A stretch of DNA of 64,000 bases from JBOEGW01 sp050633625 (GCA_050633625.1 JBOEGW010000001.1:372001-436000), one strand, 5' to 3'; positions 33,571 through 43,065 are shown, counted from the first letter of the stretch. The notes: generated from the sequence alone by a model not told the origin. Translations and numbers: made by a program.

Positions 33571-34744
33571 GCGCTCCGAGGGTTGTCAGCGCCAAGACAA
33601 AAGAGATCGCCGCGCAAAAGGCAATCATGCCTGTCATGGGCGTCGCCGTGCCGTCAAAAAACGGGCCAGCCAGCAACACCAAAGCGCCACCTGTCAACAT
33701 TTGCAATGTGCCCCCCATTGAGGAGGCCAGCCCGGCAATATCGCCGTGATCTTCAAGCGCCATAACCATGGATGTGGGGATGACCAGGCCCATGAACCCG
33801 TTGCCAATCAACAAACAGGCGGTCAGCACCCAAAGGTTTGCGCCTCCCATCAGGGCGATCACGAATAGCAAAGCCGTGAACCCCGCAAACCCGGCAGTGC
33901 CCACGCTCATCACCCGCCGTTCCCCATACCGCTCGCTGAGCGGCGCAGCGATTTGGCTCGTTGCGAAAAAGCCAAGCGCATTGAAGGCGAACAGGAGCGA
34001 AAACTGCGTCGGAGAAAGCCCGTATTGCCCCGCATAGACGAAGGGGGCGAAGGAAATGAACACAAAAAAACTGCCCATGCCAAAGGCGCCTATAAAGGTC
34101 AGCCCCATGAAGACGCGCGATCGAAACAACACCTTGGATCCGCGCAAAAGCGCCCGAAAATTAATGGGAACACGGTCCGTTTTCGCAAGCGTTTCGGGCT
34201 GCGCTGTTGCGGCGAGGACGAGGCAAATCACAGTGGCAACCACCATGACACCAAACACGCCGCGCCAGCCGACAAGCGCAATCACACCACTGCCCGCAAG
34301 CGGCGCCAACATCGGAGAGACGGAAATAACGAGCATAATCAGCGCCATAAGCCGCGTAGCTTCAGTGCCACGATACTGATCGCGCACGATCGCGCGCGGC
34401 ACAACCATCGTCACGGCCCCACCAATCCCCTGCAAAAAGCGCGCCATAACCAAGGTTTCGATCTGGGGGGCCATGGCCGCCCACAAACTCCCCACAGCAA
34501 AAATGCTCAGCCCCACATAGATCGGCAGCTTTCGCCCCACCATGTCCGACCACGGCCCATAGATCAGCTGCGCCAGCCCCACGGCGATAAAATAGAAGGT
34601 GATCGTATTGTGCACCGCCACCTCAGGCACCTTAAGATCATGCGCGATTGCCGGCAGGGCGGGCAAATACATATCAATCGCAAAAGGGCCAACCATGGAC
34701 ATGGCAGCTAAAATCGCGGCGGTTTTCAAGAGCGGAGAGGTCAT
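33554..34744 (-). CDS. Bcr/CflA-type multidrug efflux MFS transporter
   Basis: 396 residues, 12 helices. GPFAIDMYLPALPAIAHDL (19-37) and GQLIYGPWSD-like GLAQLIYGPWSDMVGRKLPIY (~56-76) are Bcr/CflA signatures, with FLQGIGGAVTMVVPRAIVRD (~103-122) as the motif C/5 region. Drug:H+ antiporter (bicyclomycin/chloramphenicol-type); the real substrate is unknown. The ORF extends to 35050 but only the ATG at 34742-34744 begins before helix 1. Divergent from the TSUP gene. Confidence 0.88.
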   Translation of the reverse strand: MTSPLLKTAAILAAMSMVGPFAIDMYLPALPAIAHDLKVPEVAVHNTITFYFIAVGLAQLIYGPWSDMVGRKLPIYVGLSIFAVGSLWAAMAPQIETLVMARFLQGIGGAVTMVVPRAIVRDQYRGTEATRLMALIMLVISVSPMLAPLAGSGVIALVGWRGVFGVMVVATVICLVLAATAQPETLAKTDRVPINFRALLRGSKVLFRSRVFMGLTFIGAFGMGSFFVFISFAPFVYAGQYGLSPTQFSLLFAFNALGFFATSQIAAPLSERYGERRVMSVGTAGFAGFTALLFVIALMGGANLWVLTACLLIGNGFMGLVIPTSMVMALEDHGDIAGLASSMGGTLQMLTGGALVLLAGPFFDGTATPMTGMIAFCAAISFVLALTTLGALKAAR

Positions 34745-34857
34745 CGGGTTTCCATTTACCAAAGGGGGAAACTTGCGCCACTCCTGCCTGCTGTCAATCG
34801 CAAAAGACTTTTCATGAGCGGCGCGAATGGCTACCACGTTGCGAAAGGGGAACGGGC

Positions 34858-35676
34858 ATGGACATATCAGTGCTATTGAGCATGGGCGGCGTCTTGTTGG
34901 CGATTGGCGCTTTTGCCGGGGTCTTGGCAGGGTTGCTTGGGGTCGGCGGCGGCATTGTGCTTGTGCCTGCGTTTTTCTACGCCTTCGCGTTGATGGGCTA
35001 TGACAGCCCGGAACTGATGCAAATCTGCGTGGCGACGTCGCTCGCGACAATCATCGTCACCTCCGCGCGCTCGGTGGCGGCGCATCACAAAAAGGGCGCT
35101 GTGGACTGGGCGATTTTGCGCACATGGGCGCCCGGCATCATTATCGGAGCTGTCATCGGCGTGGGGGTGGCCTCCATGTTACATTCCGCTGCCTTGCAGG
35201 GAGTTTTTGGCGGGATCGGCTTTTCCATCGGTCTGTACATGCTGTTTGGCAAGGCGCAGTGGCGATTGGCTGAGACAATGCCCGGCCCTCTAAAGCGCAA
35301 TATCCTCTCACCGCTTGTCGGGTTTTTGTCAGCCCTCATGGGGATTGGTGGCGGAAGTTTTGCCGTGCCGATCATGACCTTACATGGCGTGGCAATCCAC
35401 CGTGCTGTTGCTACGGCGGCGGGATTTGGCGTGGTGATTGCAGCGCCATCGGTGATCGCGTTTTTGTTTGTCAACGTAAGCGTTACGCCGCCTTGGACCC
35501 TTGGAGCCGTGAATATTCCGGCGTTTTTGGTGGTGATTGCCATGACGCTGCTCACTGCGCCGCTTGGGGCCAAACTCGCCCATAAGCTCGATCCAAAGCC
35601 GCTCAAGCGCGTGTTTGGCGTGTTTCTGACCCTTGTGGCCCTCAATATGTTGCGCAAATCCCTAGGGCTGTTTTAG
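34858..35676 (+). CDS. TSUP (TauE/SafE) permease
   Basis: 272 residues, eight helices. Two TSUP repeats: GAFAGVLAGLLGVGGGIVLVPAF (~17-39) and SALMGIGGGSFAVPIM (~160-175). TSUP proteins export sulfite, sulfoacetate or other small anions. It lies outside the sox region, but TauE-like genes accompany BigR-type operons elsewhere, so a sulfur link is possible. GAAAGGGGAACGGGC precedes the ATG. Confidence 0.88.
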   Translation: MDISVLLSMGGVLLAIGAFAGVLAGLLGVGGGIVLVPAFFYAFALMGYDSPELMQICVATSLATIIVTSARSVAAHHKKGAVDWAILRTWAPGIIIGAVIGVGVASMLHSAALQGVFGGIGFSIGLYMLFGKAQWRLAETMPGPLKRNILSPLVGFLSALMGIGGGSFAVPIMTLHGVAIHRAVATAAGFGVVIAAPSVIAFLFVNVSVTPPWTLGAVNIPAFLVVIAMTLLTAPLGAKLAHKLDPKPLKRVFGVFLTLVALNMLRKSLGLF

Positions 35677-35772
35677 CGACACACGGCGGGCTGGCCGCGA
35701 CCACAGCGCGCATGGTACACACCACAAAAACCGTTGCACTTGCACAGTTGATACATTTGTTAAGGACGCCGT

Positions 35773-36756
35773 ATGACCACGCCGAGTTTCAAGCCCCCAA
35801 TCAAAGCCAAACTCTGGGCGCGCACGCCCCCGGCCATTTTTACGCCGATCTTTGGCAGTTTTGGTTTGGGGATTGCCTGGAAACGCGCGGTGGATGCGTT
35901 TGGGATGCCCTTAGCGCCGTCCGAGGTGATTTTGGGTGCTGTGACATTGCTGTATCTGTTCGCGCTACTGGCTTACCTGAGCAAAATCCTGCGCCGCCCG
36001 GCGGCGATCATGGATGACCTTAAGGTGCTGCCCGGGCGGGGAGGCTTGGCGGCGATGACGCTTAGCGGGATGTTGCTCGCCGCGGCCCTCACGCCAATGA
36101 GCGAAGCGCTTGCCAATACTGTCTTGACGATTGCTGTTGTGGGGCACGGGGTGTTGCTGGTCTTGGTGGTGATCACATTGTTGCGCGCCGCACCAGAAGC
36201 GCGCAGCGTGACCCCGATTTGGCATCTCACCTTTGTGGGCTTCATTGTGTCGCCCATCGCGGCGGTGCCCCTTGGCTGGGTCGGGTTTTCGCATCTGGTG
36301 TTTTGGGTCAGTCTGATTGCGGCGGTGGTGATTTGGAGCATTTCCGCCATTCAGTTCTCCAAAGGTGACGTGCCCGCGCCCCTGCGCCCCTTGTTGGCGA
36401 TTCACCTTGCGCCCGCCGCTATGCTAGGCTCGGTGGCGATGTTGCTGGGCTATACGGGGGCAGGGTTTGGTCTTGGGATCGCTTCAGTCGTCTATGTCGT
36501 GATGCTTCTGGCGCGCCTCAAGTGGCTGCTGGCGGGGGGCTTTTCACCGCTTTGGGGCGCCTTTACCTTTCCACTCGCGGCCTTTGCCTCACAAATTCAG
36601 TTGCTTGATGGCGCAGGCATGGGCGGCCCGTTTCATGTCATTGGTGGCATCGCCTTGATCGCGGCGAGTTTGATTGTGCCCTATGTGCTGTGGAAGGTCG
36701 TGCAAATGTGGACAAAAGGCACGCTTGCTGTCAAAACCAACGCCTCACAAGCTTAG
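35773..36756 (+). CDS. TDT-family permease (tellurium-resistance/SLAC1-like)
   Basis: 327 residues, ten helices. Starts with PPAIFTPIFGSFGLGIAWKRA (~20-40), the usual opening of the TDT/TehA family, whose fold is the SLAC1 anion channel. Conserved PLGWVGFSHLVFW (~166-178) is in the pore region. Substrates range from dicarboxylates to tellurite resistance; not resolvable here. TTAAGGACGCCGT precedes the ATG. Single gene, with an A/T-rich promoter region at 35735-35765. Confidence 0.75.
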   Translation: MTTPSFKPPIKAKLWARTPPAIFTPIFGSFGLGIAWKRAVDAFGMPLAPSEVILGAVTLLYLFALLAYLSKILRRPAAIMDDLKVLPGRGGLAAMTLSGMLLAAALTPMSEALANTVLTIAVVGHGVLLVLVVITLLRAAPEARSVTPIWHLTFVGFIVSPIAAVPLGWVGFSHLVFWVSLIAAVVIWSISAIQFSKGDVPAPLRPLLAIHLAPAAMLGSVAMLLGYTGAGFGLGIASVVYVVMLLARLKWLLAGGFSPLWGAFTFPLAAFASQIQLLDGAGMGGPFHVIGGIALIAASLIVPYVLWKVVQMWTKGTLAVKTNASQA

Positions 36757-36776
36757 GAAACCGCAGCCCTACCGCC

Positions 36777-36805
36777 CGGCAGCCCAAAAGCGCGGCAGCC
36801 CAAAA
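36777..36805. repeat. 13-bp tandem direct repeat
   Basis: CGGCAGCCCAAAA occurs at 36777-36789 and 36793-36805, in the 78-bp gap between the convergent TDT and YjbR genes. It looks like slippage or a small local duplication; no function suggested. Confidence 0.6.
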
Positions 36806-36834
36806 CCATCGCGGCTCAAACCACCACGTAGGTT

Positions 36835-37197
36835 TTAGGTGCGAGGCGCGAGACTGGCCTGAAGCTTTTTCGTAAGCCCCGCGCGGATCACATCATAGCT
36901 TGCCTCAACCCGGTGCCGGATCTCGTCCAAATCGGCGGCGTCCCAAGTCAAATGCACCCATGATTTGTGAAGGTAAGGCGCTTTGATCGCAACGCCAACG
37001 TCCTTGAGCATATCCGCCGTGGCCACATCGGCGCATTTCACCGACACCCCCAACCCCTTGGTGCCGATCAGCGCAAACATCTTGCCACCGACCTTCCAGG
37101 CATCATGACCATTGCCGTTGTCATCTTGGCCCCAAGGGTCCGAGACCTGTGCGCCGGGCAGGGTCTTACACAGGTCATTGACAAATTCTCGTGACAT
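36835..37197 (-). CDS. MmcQ/YjbR family DNA-binding-like protein
   Basis: 120 residues, full length for YjbR/CyaY-fold MmcQ proteins: DLCKTLPGAQVSDPWGQDDNGNG (starting ~7), KMFALIG (~36), VSVKCAD (~50), APYLHKSWVHLTW (~72-84), and HRVEASYDVIRAGLTKK near the end. The family binds DNA in structural genomics studies but has no established role. Divergent from cysS; the 165-bp gap holds both promoters. Confidence 0.88.
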   Translation of the reverse strand: MSREFVNDLCKTLPGAQVSDPWGQDDNGNGHDAWKVGGKMFALIGTKGLGVSVKCADVATADMLKDVGVAIKAPYLHKSWVHLTWDAADLDEIRHRVEASYDVIRAGLTKKLQASLAPRT

Positions 37198-37362
37198 CTT
37201 GCGCGCTCCTCCATTGCTCGTTACACCTTAGCCCATGAAAACACGAACCTGCACTCTTATTTGCTGCATTATTACCTGCTGACATCGTCACGCGGGCCGT
37301 TCTTCTGTTTCCTCCAAGTCATGAAGTTGCTAAGCCCGCGGTGACAGCGCGCGCGAGGACTT

Positions 37363-38754
37363 ATGACTGAGATCAAGCTTCATAACACGGCCACCCGGCA
37401 CAAAGATCGCTTCACCCCGATCAACGCGGACGATGTGCGTATGTATGTGTGCGGGCCGACGGTTTATGACCGCGCGCATCTTGGCAATGCCCGCCCTGTT
37501 GTGGTGTTTGATGTCTTGTTTCGGCTTTTGCGCCACGTCTATGGCGCGGATCATGTGCGCTACGTGCGCAATTTCACCGATGTTGACGACAAAATCATAG
37601 CGCGGGCTGCGGAATCCGGCGTGCCAATTGACGAAATCACCAGCACGACAACCCAGTGGTATCTCGATGACATGCGGGCAGTGGGTGCGATGGACCCGAC
37701 CGCCATGCCGCGCGCGACGGATCACATTGGCGATATGATCGCCATGATCGAAGCTCTGATCGACAAGGGCCACGCCTATGAGGCGGAGGGGCATGTGCTT
37801 TTTGCTGTCGATAGCTACAAAGACTATGGATCGCTCTCTGGGCGTTCGGTGGACGATATGATCGCCGGGGCGCGCGTTGAAGTGGCCCCCTATAAGCGCA
37901 ATCCAATGGATTTCGTGCTGTGGAAACCCGCCAAAGAGGGGGAGCCGGGATGGGACAGCCCGTGGTCGCGCGGGCGGCCCGGCTGGCACATTGAATGCTC
38001 TGCCATGTCCTATGAGATTTTGGGCGAGAGTTTTGACATCCACGGCGGCGGCAATGATTTGCAATTTCCGCACCACGAGAATGAGATCGCGCAAAGCTGC
38101 TGCGCCCATGAAGGGGCAGGGTTCGCGAACGTCTGGCTGCACAATGAGATGCTTCAGGTTGAAGGCAAGAAGATGTCCAAATCCTTGGGCAACTTCTTCA
38201 CAGTGCACGACTTGCTGGAGCAAGGCGTGCCGGGCGAGGTGATCCGCATGGTGTTTTTGGGCACGCATTATCGCAAGCCGATGGACTGGACCGAGAAGAA
38301 GCGCGGCGAGGCAGAAACGACGCTGCGCAGCTGGCGGCGGCTTTTGGAGGGCGCCGAGCCGACCGGGCCGGATGCGGATGTGGTTGCAGCTTTGGCCGAT
38401 GATCTTAACACAGCAGGGGCGCTGACGCGGCTTCATGCCATGGCGAAAGAGATCGCGGCGAACCCGCAAAAGGACTGTTTCTATGAGAAAGGCACCATGC
38501 TTGCCTCGGCGCATCTTTTGGGGCTTTTGAGCGATGATCTTGGCGCATGGGCCAAGGGCGTGGATTTGTCAGCGCTTGCAGACAGGCTTGCCGCGCTGCG
38601 CTCGGCGGCAATGGAGAGCAAGGATTTCTCGCGCGTTGACGCATTCAAATCCGCGTTGCTGACCGCGGGGGTCGAGGTGCGCATGTCCAAAGAGGGCGTT
38701 GAGCTTGCGCCTGGACGTGGGTTTGACGCCGCAAAATTGGAGGGATTGTTTTGA
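37363..38754 (+). CDS. cysS: Cysteinyl-tRNA synthetase
   Basis: 463 residues, standard length. Class I synthetase with YVCGPTVYDRAHLGNARP (~27-44; HLGN = HIGH), zinc ligands C28, then CSAMS, H(EN) in FPHHENEIAQSC, and KKMSKSLGN (~265-273). Charges tRNA-Cys in the cytoplasm. Start at 37363 after GCGAGGACTT. The stop overlaps the next start (TGATG). Confidence 0.97.
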   Translation: MTEIKLHNTATRHKDRFTPINADDVRMYVCGPTVYDRAHLGNARPVVVFDVLFRLLRHVYGADHVRYVRNFTDVDDKIIARAAESGVPIDEITSTTTQWYLDDMRAVGAMDPTAMPRATDHIGDMIAMIEALIDKGHAYEAEGHVLFAVDSYKDYGSLSGRSVDDMIAGARVEVAPYKRNPMDFVLWKPAKEGEPGWDSPWSRGRPGWHIECSAMSYEILGESFDIHGGGNDLQFPHHENEIAQSCCAHEGAGFANVWLHNEMLQVEGKKMSKSLGNFFTVHDLLEQGVPGEVIRMVFLGTHYRKPMDWTEKKRGEAETTLRSWRRLLEGAEPTGPDADVVAALADDLNTAGALTRLHAMAKEIAANPQKDCFYEKGTMLASAHLLGLLSDDLGAWAKGVDLSALADRLAALRSAAMESKDFSRVDAFKSALLTAGVEVRMSKEGVELAPGRGFDAAKLEGLF

Positions 38755-39365
38755 TGGATGCAGAGTTTTGGATTACCACGGCAGCAATAGTGATTGGGCC
38801 TCTGGCCGCAGTCTTGATTACACAATTTCTCTCCGCAAAGAGGGAGGAAAAACAGCGACAGTTGTTCGTGTTCAGGAGCCTAATGTCTTCGAGACGCACG
38901 CCTCTTAGTCGCGAGCGAGTGCAAGCGTTGAACTTGGTGGAGGTCGAGTTCGCAGGCAGAAAGAAGGTCATCGAACGTTTCAAAGGCCTCCTTGAAATCT
39001 ACAACGACACCGCGCGTTGGAAATCCGAAGATGTTGATGTGACCAAATCCGTTTTGACCGACGTTGATGACAAGACCGCTAAGCTACTACAAGAGATGGG
39101 GAAGTCACTTGGTTTCAAATTGGACAATCTTGAACTATTGCGAGGCGGGTACCTGCCGGAAGCCTTCAATACTCTGGAGAGACAGCAAGACGAAATTCGT
39201 AGATTTCTCGCAGGTTTGAGTGATGGGACAAAAGCATTGCCCACGGCCGTCACTGATTTGCGCCATTCAGAGCAACTCTTGAAGCAGGCTCGCGAAACCC
39301 AACTTCTGATTGAGCATGCCCAGAAGCTTGAAAGTGAGCCAGATAAGGTCAAAGACAATGGCTAA
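38754..39365 (+). CDS. DUF6680-like membrane-anchored protein wedged between cysS and cimA
   Basis: 203 residues. One N-terminal helix ITTAAIVIGPLAAVLITQFL (8-27) then a charged, helical cytoplasmic part with likely coiled coil (REEKQRQLFVFRSLMSSRRTPLSRERVQALNLVEVEF; FNTLERQQDEIRRFL; LLKQARETQLLIEHAQKLE). The segment from RSLMSSR to NLVEVEF resembles DUF6680 proteins, which are accessory genes of unknown role. Its start overlaps the cysS stop (TGATG) and its end overlaps the cimA start by 8 bp. Its base composition is visibly less GC-rich than both neighbours, suggesting acquisition. Confidence 0.75.
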   Translation: MDAEFWITTAAIVIGPLAAVLITQFLSAKREEKQRQLFVFRSLMSSRRTPLSRERVQALNLVEVEFAGRKKVIERFKGLLEIYNDTARWKSEDVDVTKSVLTDVDDKTAKLLQEMGKSLGFKLDNLELLRGGYLPEAFNTLERQQDEIRRFLAGLSDGTKALPTAVTDLRHSEQLLKQARETQLLIEHAQKLESEPDKVKDNG

Positions 39366-40977
39366 AGAACGTGTTTATCTCTTCGACACCACCCTTCGCG
39401 ATGGGCAACAGACCCAAGGCGTGCAATTTGCCTCTGATGAGAAGGTGGCAATTGCCCATGCTTTGGATGATCTGGGGATTGACTATATTGAGGGCGGCTG
39501 GCCCGGTGCCAACCCCACGGACAGCGAGTTTTTCGAGACCCGGCCCGACACGCGCGCGACCTTCACCGCCTTTGGCATGACCAAGCGGGCTGGGCGCTCT
39601 GCGGACAATGACGAGGTCTTGGCGCAGGTGATGCGGGCGAACACGCCTGCGGTCTGTCTTGTTGGCAAGACCCATGATTTTCACGTAAAAACAGCGCTTG
39701 GCATCACGCTTGAGGAAAACATTGAGAACATCTCGGCGTCGGTCAAGCACATTGTCGCAAGCGGCAAGGAAGCTTTGTTTGATGCTGAGCATTTCTTTGA
39801 TGGGTACAAGGCCAACCCGGCTTACGCGCTTGAGTGCTTGCACGCCGCCTATGAGGCCGGGGCACGCTGGATTGTGCTGTGTGATACCAATGGTGGCACT
39901 TTGCCGCGCGAAATTGGCGCGATCACCACAGCCGTCATTGCGGCGGAGATCGAAGGCGCGCGCCTAGGCATTCACACGCATGACGACACGGGCAACGCGA
40001 TCAGCAATTCCTTGGCTGCCGTAGACGCCGGTGCGCGCCAGATCCAAGGCACACTAAATGGCCTGGGCGAGCGCTGCGGCAATGCGAACCTGATATCGAT
40101 CATCCCGACCTTGCTCACCAAGGAGCCTTATAAATCCGCTTATGACATCGGCGTCACAGAAGCGGGCATGGCCAGCCTGACGCGGGTGTCGCGCCAGCTT
40201 GATGACATTCTCAACAGGGTGCCGTCCAAATCTGCGCCCTATGTTGGCGGGTCGGCCTTTGTGCATAAAGCCGGGCTGCACGCCAGTGCCATTTTGAAAG
40301 ACCCGACAACCTATGAACATATCGATCCAGCGCGTGTGGGCAATGAACGGGTTGTGCCGATGTCCAATCAGGCGGGGCAATCGAACCTGCGCGCGCGTCT
40401 CGAAAGCCTTGGAATTTCGCTGGATAAAGGCGACACGCGGCTGAGCGAAATTCTGGATGAGGTAAAAGCACGCGAAGATTTGGGGTTTGCCTATGATTCC
40501 GCGCAAGCTTCCTTTGAGCTGTTGGCACGCGGTATTCTTGGCTCGCGCGAGCGCTTTTTTGACGTGGATCGGTACCGCGTCATCACCGAGCGGCGGCGCA
40601 ATGCAAAGGGCCGGATTGTTGTGGAAAGCGAAGCTGTCGTGACGCTGCGTTTTCCTGACGGTACCGAAACCACGTCGTTTTTCCAGAACGCACATGCCGC
40701 CGAAATGCAAGATGATGGGCCGGTGAACGCGCTGTGGCAGGCGCTTCAGATGGATCTTGGACCCTATCAGTCAGCGCTGGGCGGTGTGCATCTCACGGAT
40801 TTCAAGGTGCGCATCACCCAAGGCGGGACCGAGGCCGTGACGCGCGTGATTATTGACTTTTCGGACGGTAAAGATCTGCATTGGTCGACGGTTGGGGTGT
40901 CGGCAAACATTGTCGACGCGAGTTTTGCCGCGCTTGTGGATGCGATTGAATGGAAGCTCTTGCGGGCAGGGGGCTGA
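39358..40977 (+). CDS. cimA: (R)-citramalate synthase CimA
   Basis: 539 residues. LeuA-like fold: LFDTTLRDGQQTQGVQFASDEK (starting at ~6), GGWPGANPTDSEFF (~42-55), LCDTNGGTLPREIG (~178), GIHTHDDTGNAISNSLAAVDAGA (~201), with a C-terminal allosteric domain. GGWPGANP rather than the IPMS pattern, plus length, indicates citramalate synthase (TIGR00977). Condenses acetyl-CoA and pyruvate for isoleucine synthesis without threonine. Start ATG at 39358 inside the end of the previous gene. Confidence 0.9.
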   Translation: MAKERVYLFDTTLRDGQQTQGVQFASDEKVAIAHALDDLGIDYIEGGWPGANPTDSEFFETRPDTRATFTAFGMTKRAGRSADNDEVLAQVMRANTPAVCLVGKTHDFHVKTALGITLEENIENISASVKHIVASGKEALFDAEHFFDGYKANPAYALECLHAAYEAGARWIVLCDTNGGTLPREIGAITTAVIAAEIEGARLGIHTHDDTGNAISNSLAAVDAGARQIQGTLNGLGERCGNANLISIIPTLLTKEPYKSAYDIGVTEAGMASLTRVSRQLDDILNRVPSKSAPYVGGSAFVHKAGLHASAILKDPTTYEHIDPARVGNERVVPMSNQAGQSNLRARLESLGISLDKGDTRLSEILDEVKAREDLGFAYDSAQASFELLARGILGSRERFFDVDRYRVITERRRNAKGRIVVESEAVVTLRFPDGTETTSFFQNAHAAEMQDDGPVNALWQALQMDLGPYQSALGGVHLTDFKVRITQGGTEAVTRVIIDFSDGKDLHWSTVGVSANIVDASFAALVDAIEWKLLRAGG

Positions 40978-40980
40978 GCC

Positions 40981-41733
40981 ATGAGCGTAACGGCCTGCGC
41001 GCAAATGGTGGAACGGGGCGATGCTGATCGTTTCGCCGCCACCATGACAGCGCCCCCGCAAGTGCGCGAAAAGCTCTGGCCGATCTATGCATTCAACCTT
41101 GAGGTGGCGCGCGCGCCCTGGTTGACACAAGAGCCGATTATCGCAGAAATGAGGCTGCAATTCTGGCGCGATGTCCTGACAGAAATTGACGCCGGAAAAC
41201 CACCCCGCGCGCATGAGGTCGCGGCCCCTCTCCAGGCGCGCCACCGCGCCCAACCGCTGCCACTTGAGGCCCTCGAAAGCGTGATCAACGCGCGCCGTGC
41301 GGATATTGCACGGGAGGCATTCGTCGGGCCGGATGCGCTTTGGAGCTACCTTGATCAAGGCGCCGGCGCGCTCATGTGGGCGAGCGTGCATGTCTTGGGC
41401 GGCAAGGATGAAAAGGCGGCGCGCGGCTTGGGGCAAGCGGCAGGGCTTGCCAATTGGCTCTTGGCACATCCCTCGGTGCAAGCGGCAGGCTGGCGCGCCG
41501 CCGACACCGATATATACCCTCACCTCATCGACACAGCGCTGGTCGATCTTGCCCGCCTCAAACCCCATGACTTTGGCGCGGCCACCCCCGCCGCCCGCAC
41601 AGCCTGGCGCGCAACATCCATCTTGCGAAAAGCCCAACAAAACCCAGAAGCCATCGTCAACGGCACCCTCGCGACAAGCGAGTTTCGGCGCCGCACAAGC
41701 CTGACATGGCGCACCTTACGCGGTCGGTGGTAA
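40981..41733 (+). CDS. Squalene/phytoene synthase-like protein, probably not catalytic
   Basis: 250 residues, three bases after cimA. All-helical; LWPIYAFNLEVARAPW (~36-51) and EMRLQFWRDVLTEI (~57-70) align with the trans-isoprenyl diphosphate synthase head-to-head family. The Asp-rich DxxxD motifs needed for Mg-diphosphate binding are replaced (NLEVARA; LANWLLAHP), as in NDUFAF6-like proteins that help assemble complex I. Function here is inference; squalene or carotenoid synthesis is unlikely from this sequence. Confidence 0.7.
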   Translation: MSVTACAQMVERGDADRFAATMTAPPQVREKLWPIYAFNLEVARAPWLTQEPIIAEMRLQFWRDVLTEIDAGKPPRAHEVAAPLQARHRAQPLPLEALESVINARRADIAREAFVGPDALWSYLDQGAGALMWASVHVLGGKDEKAARGLGQAAGLANWLLAHPSVQAAGWRAADTDIYPHLIDTALVDLARLKPHDFGAATPAARTAWRATSILRKAQQNPEAIVNGTLATSEFRRRTSLTWRTLRGRW

Positions 41734-41745
41734 CGCGCAGGTTTA

Positions 41746-41780
41746 CGCTTCTTTGGTTCAAAAATACCTGCGCCGCAGGC
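41746..41780. repeat. Dispersed intergenic repeat, copy 1 (reverse orientation)
   Basis: Reverse complement contains AGGTATTTTTGAACCAAAGA followed by AGCG, and begins with a CCTGCG-c-CGCAGG hairpin (41767-41779). The same core occurs at 45265-45295 and 49321-49352. It sits between the phytoene-synthase-like gene and the convergent MFS gene. Confidence 0.6.
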
Positions 41781-41790
41781 CCTTTTGGCA

Positions 41791-43011
41791 TTAGTCCTCT
41801 GCCGGGCGCATCACCAACCAAATCAACGCGCCGCCTGCCAAGGCCAAGAAAGGCACCATGGCCAAATTCACAGCCGCCCAGCCGTCTTGCGCCGCACCGC
41901 CTGAACAGTTCATCAAAATACCAGATGACAAAGACGCCATCGTCACACCGCCAAACACGATCATGTCATTCATGCCCTGAATGCGCCCGCGTTCCGCAAC
42001 CGTATGCGCGCCCGCAAGCATCGTCGTCGCGCCGATAAAGCCAAAATTCCAGCCAATCCCAAGCAAAACGAGCGCAAGGAAAAAGTTCTCAAGCTCAACG
42101 CCTTGCAGCGCCACGACCCCCGCGCTCGCCAATATCACAAGCCCGGTTGCCACAATCTTGCGCGTCCCAAATCGCGCAATCAAATGACCCGTGAAAAACG
42201 ATGGAATATACATCGCCAAGACATGCGCCGTGACCACATCCGCGGCTGTCGTTTTCTCAAACCCACAGCCCACAACAGCAAGCGGCGTCGAGGTCATCAC
42301 AAGGTTCATCAGCGCATAAGACACCATCGCGCAAATGATCGCGACAGCAATCACCGGGGTTGTCAAAAGCTGCCAGGCGGAGCGGCCAGAGGGGGCATCG
42401 GGCGCAGGCGGGGCAGGGCGCTCAAGGCGCAGCGCCAAAAACAAGAGCGAGCCAAGCACATTGATCAACGCGACCGCCATATAGGCCCCCTGAAAAGGCA
42501 CAACCGTCATGTCCGATGTCGCCTTAAACAGTTGCGGACCAAACACCGCCGCCAAAAGGCCGCCCGCCATCACATATGAAATCGCCTTGGGGCGAAACGC
42601 ATCACTCGCGCTATCGGCAGCGGCAAAGCGGTAAAACCCCTGTGCGGACATGTAAAACCCCGTGAAAAAACTACCGAGCAGAAACAGCTCAAAGGAGGCC
42701 TGCCCCAGCGCATAAAAAGCGATGAGGGCGCCCAGCGTGCCGCCGCCGGTGCCGACCCAAAACCCCGCGCGCCGCCCGTAACGCTGCATGATCCAAGACA
42801 GCGGATTTGCCGCCACCATCGAGCCAAGCACGATTAGCGAAATAGGCAAGGTTGCCCAGCAGGGATTGGAGGCAAGCGACTGACCAGCAAGCCCCCCCAT
42901 CGTGAAGATCATGGGCATCTGTGCGCCCAAAACAGCCTGCGCGAGCACCAAGACGATGACATTGCGTTTGGCTTGGCGGTCGTCAGGCTGGGGGGATGAA
43001 ATATCGTTCAT
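41791..43011 (-). CDS. MFS transporter, unknown substrate
   Basis: 406 residues, 12 helices with a hydrophilic loop (RLERPAPPAPDAPSGRS, ~195-211) between the halves. Motif A-like SWIMQRYGRRAGFWVG (~72-87) and a second GHLIARFGTRKIVATG (~270-285). LLGIGWNFGFIGATTMLAGAH (starting ~313) resembles the YCAR/UMF-type permeases of alphaproteobacteria. No neighbour hints at the substrate. Start at 43011; upstream GATGAAATATCGTTC is a poor RBS. Confidence 0.8.
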   Translation of the reverse strand: MNDISSPQPDDRQAKRNVIVLVLAQAVLGAQMPMIFTMGGLAGQSLASNPCWATLPISLIVLGSMVAANPLSWIMQRYGRRAGFWVGTGGGTLGALIAFYALGQASFELFLLGSFFTGFYMSAQGFYRFAAADSASDAFRPKAISYVMAGGLLAAVFGPQLFKATSDMTVVPFQGAYMAVALINVLGSLLFLALRLERPAPPAPDAPSGRSAWQLLTTPVIAVAIICAMVSYALMNLVMTSTPLAVVGCGFEKTTAADVVTAHVLAMYIPSFFTGHLIARFGTRKIVATGLVILASAGVVALQGVELENFFLALVLLGIGWNFGFIGATTMLAGAHTVAERGRIQGMNDMIVFGGVTMASLSSGILMNCSGGAAQDGWAAVNLAMVPFLALAGGALIWLVMRPAED

Positions 43012-43065
43012 TTTGAATGCGTATCTTTTGCCAAAGAGCTTGAAAAGGCAAAACTGAAGGCGCGG

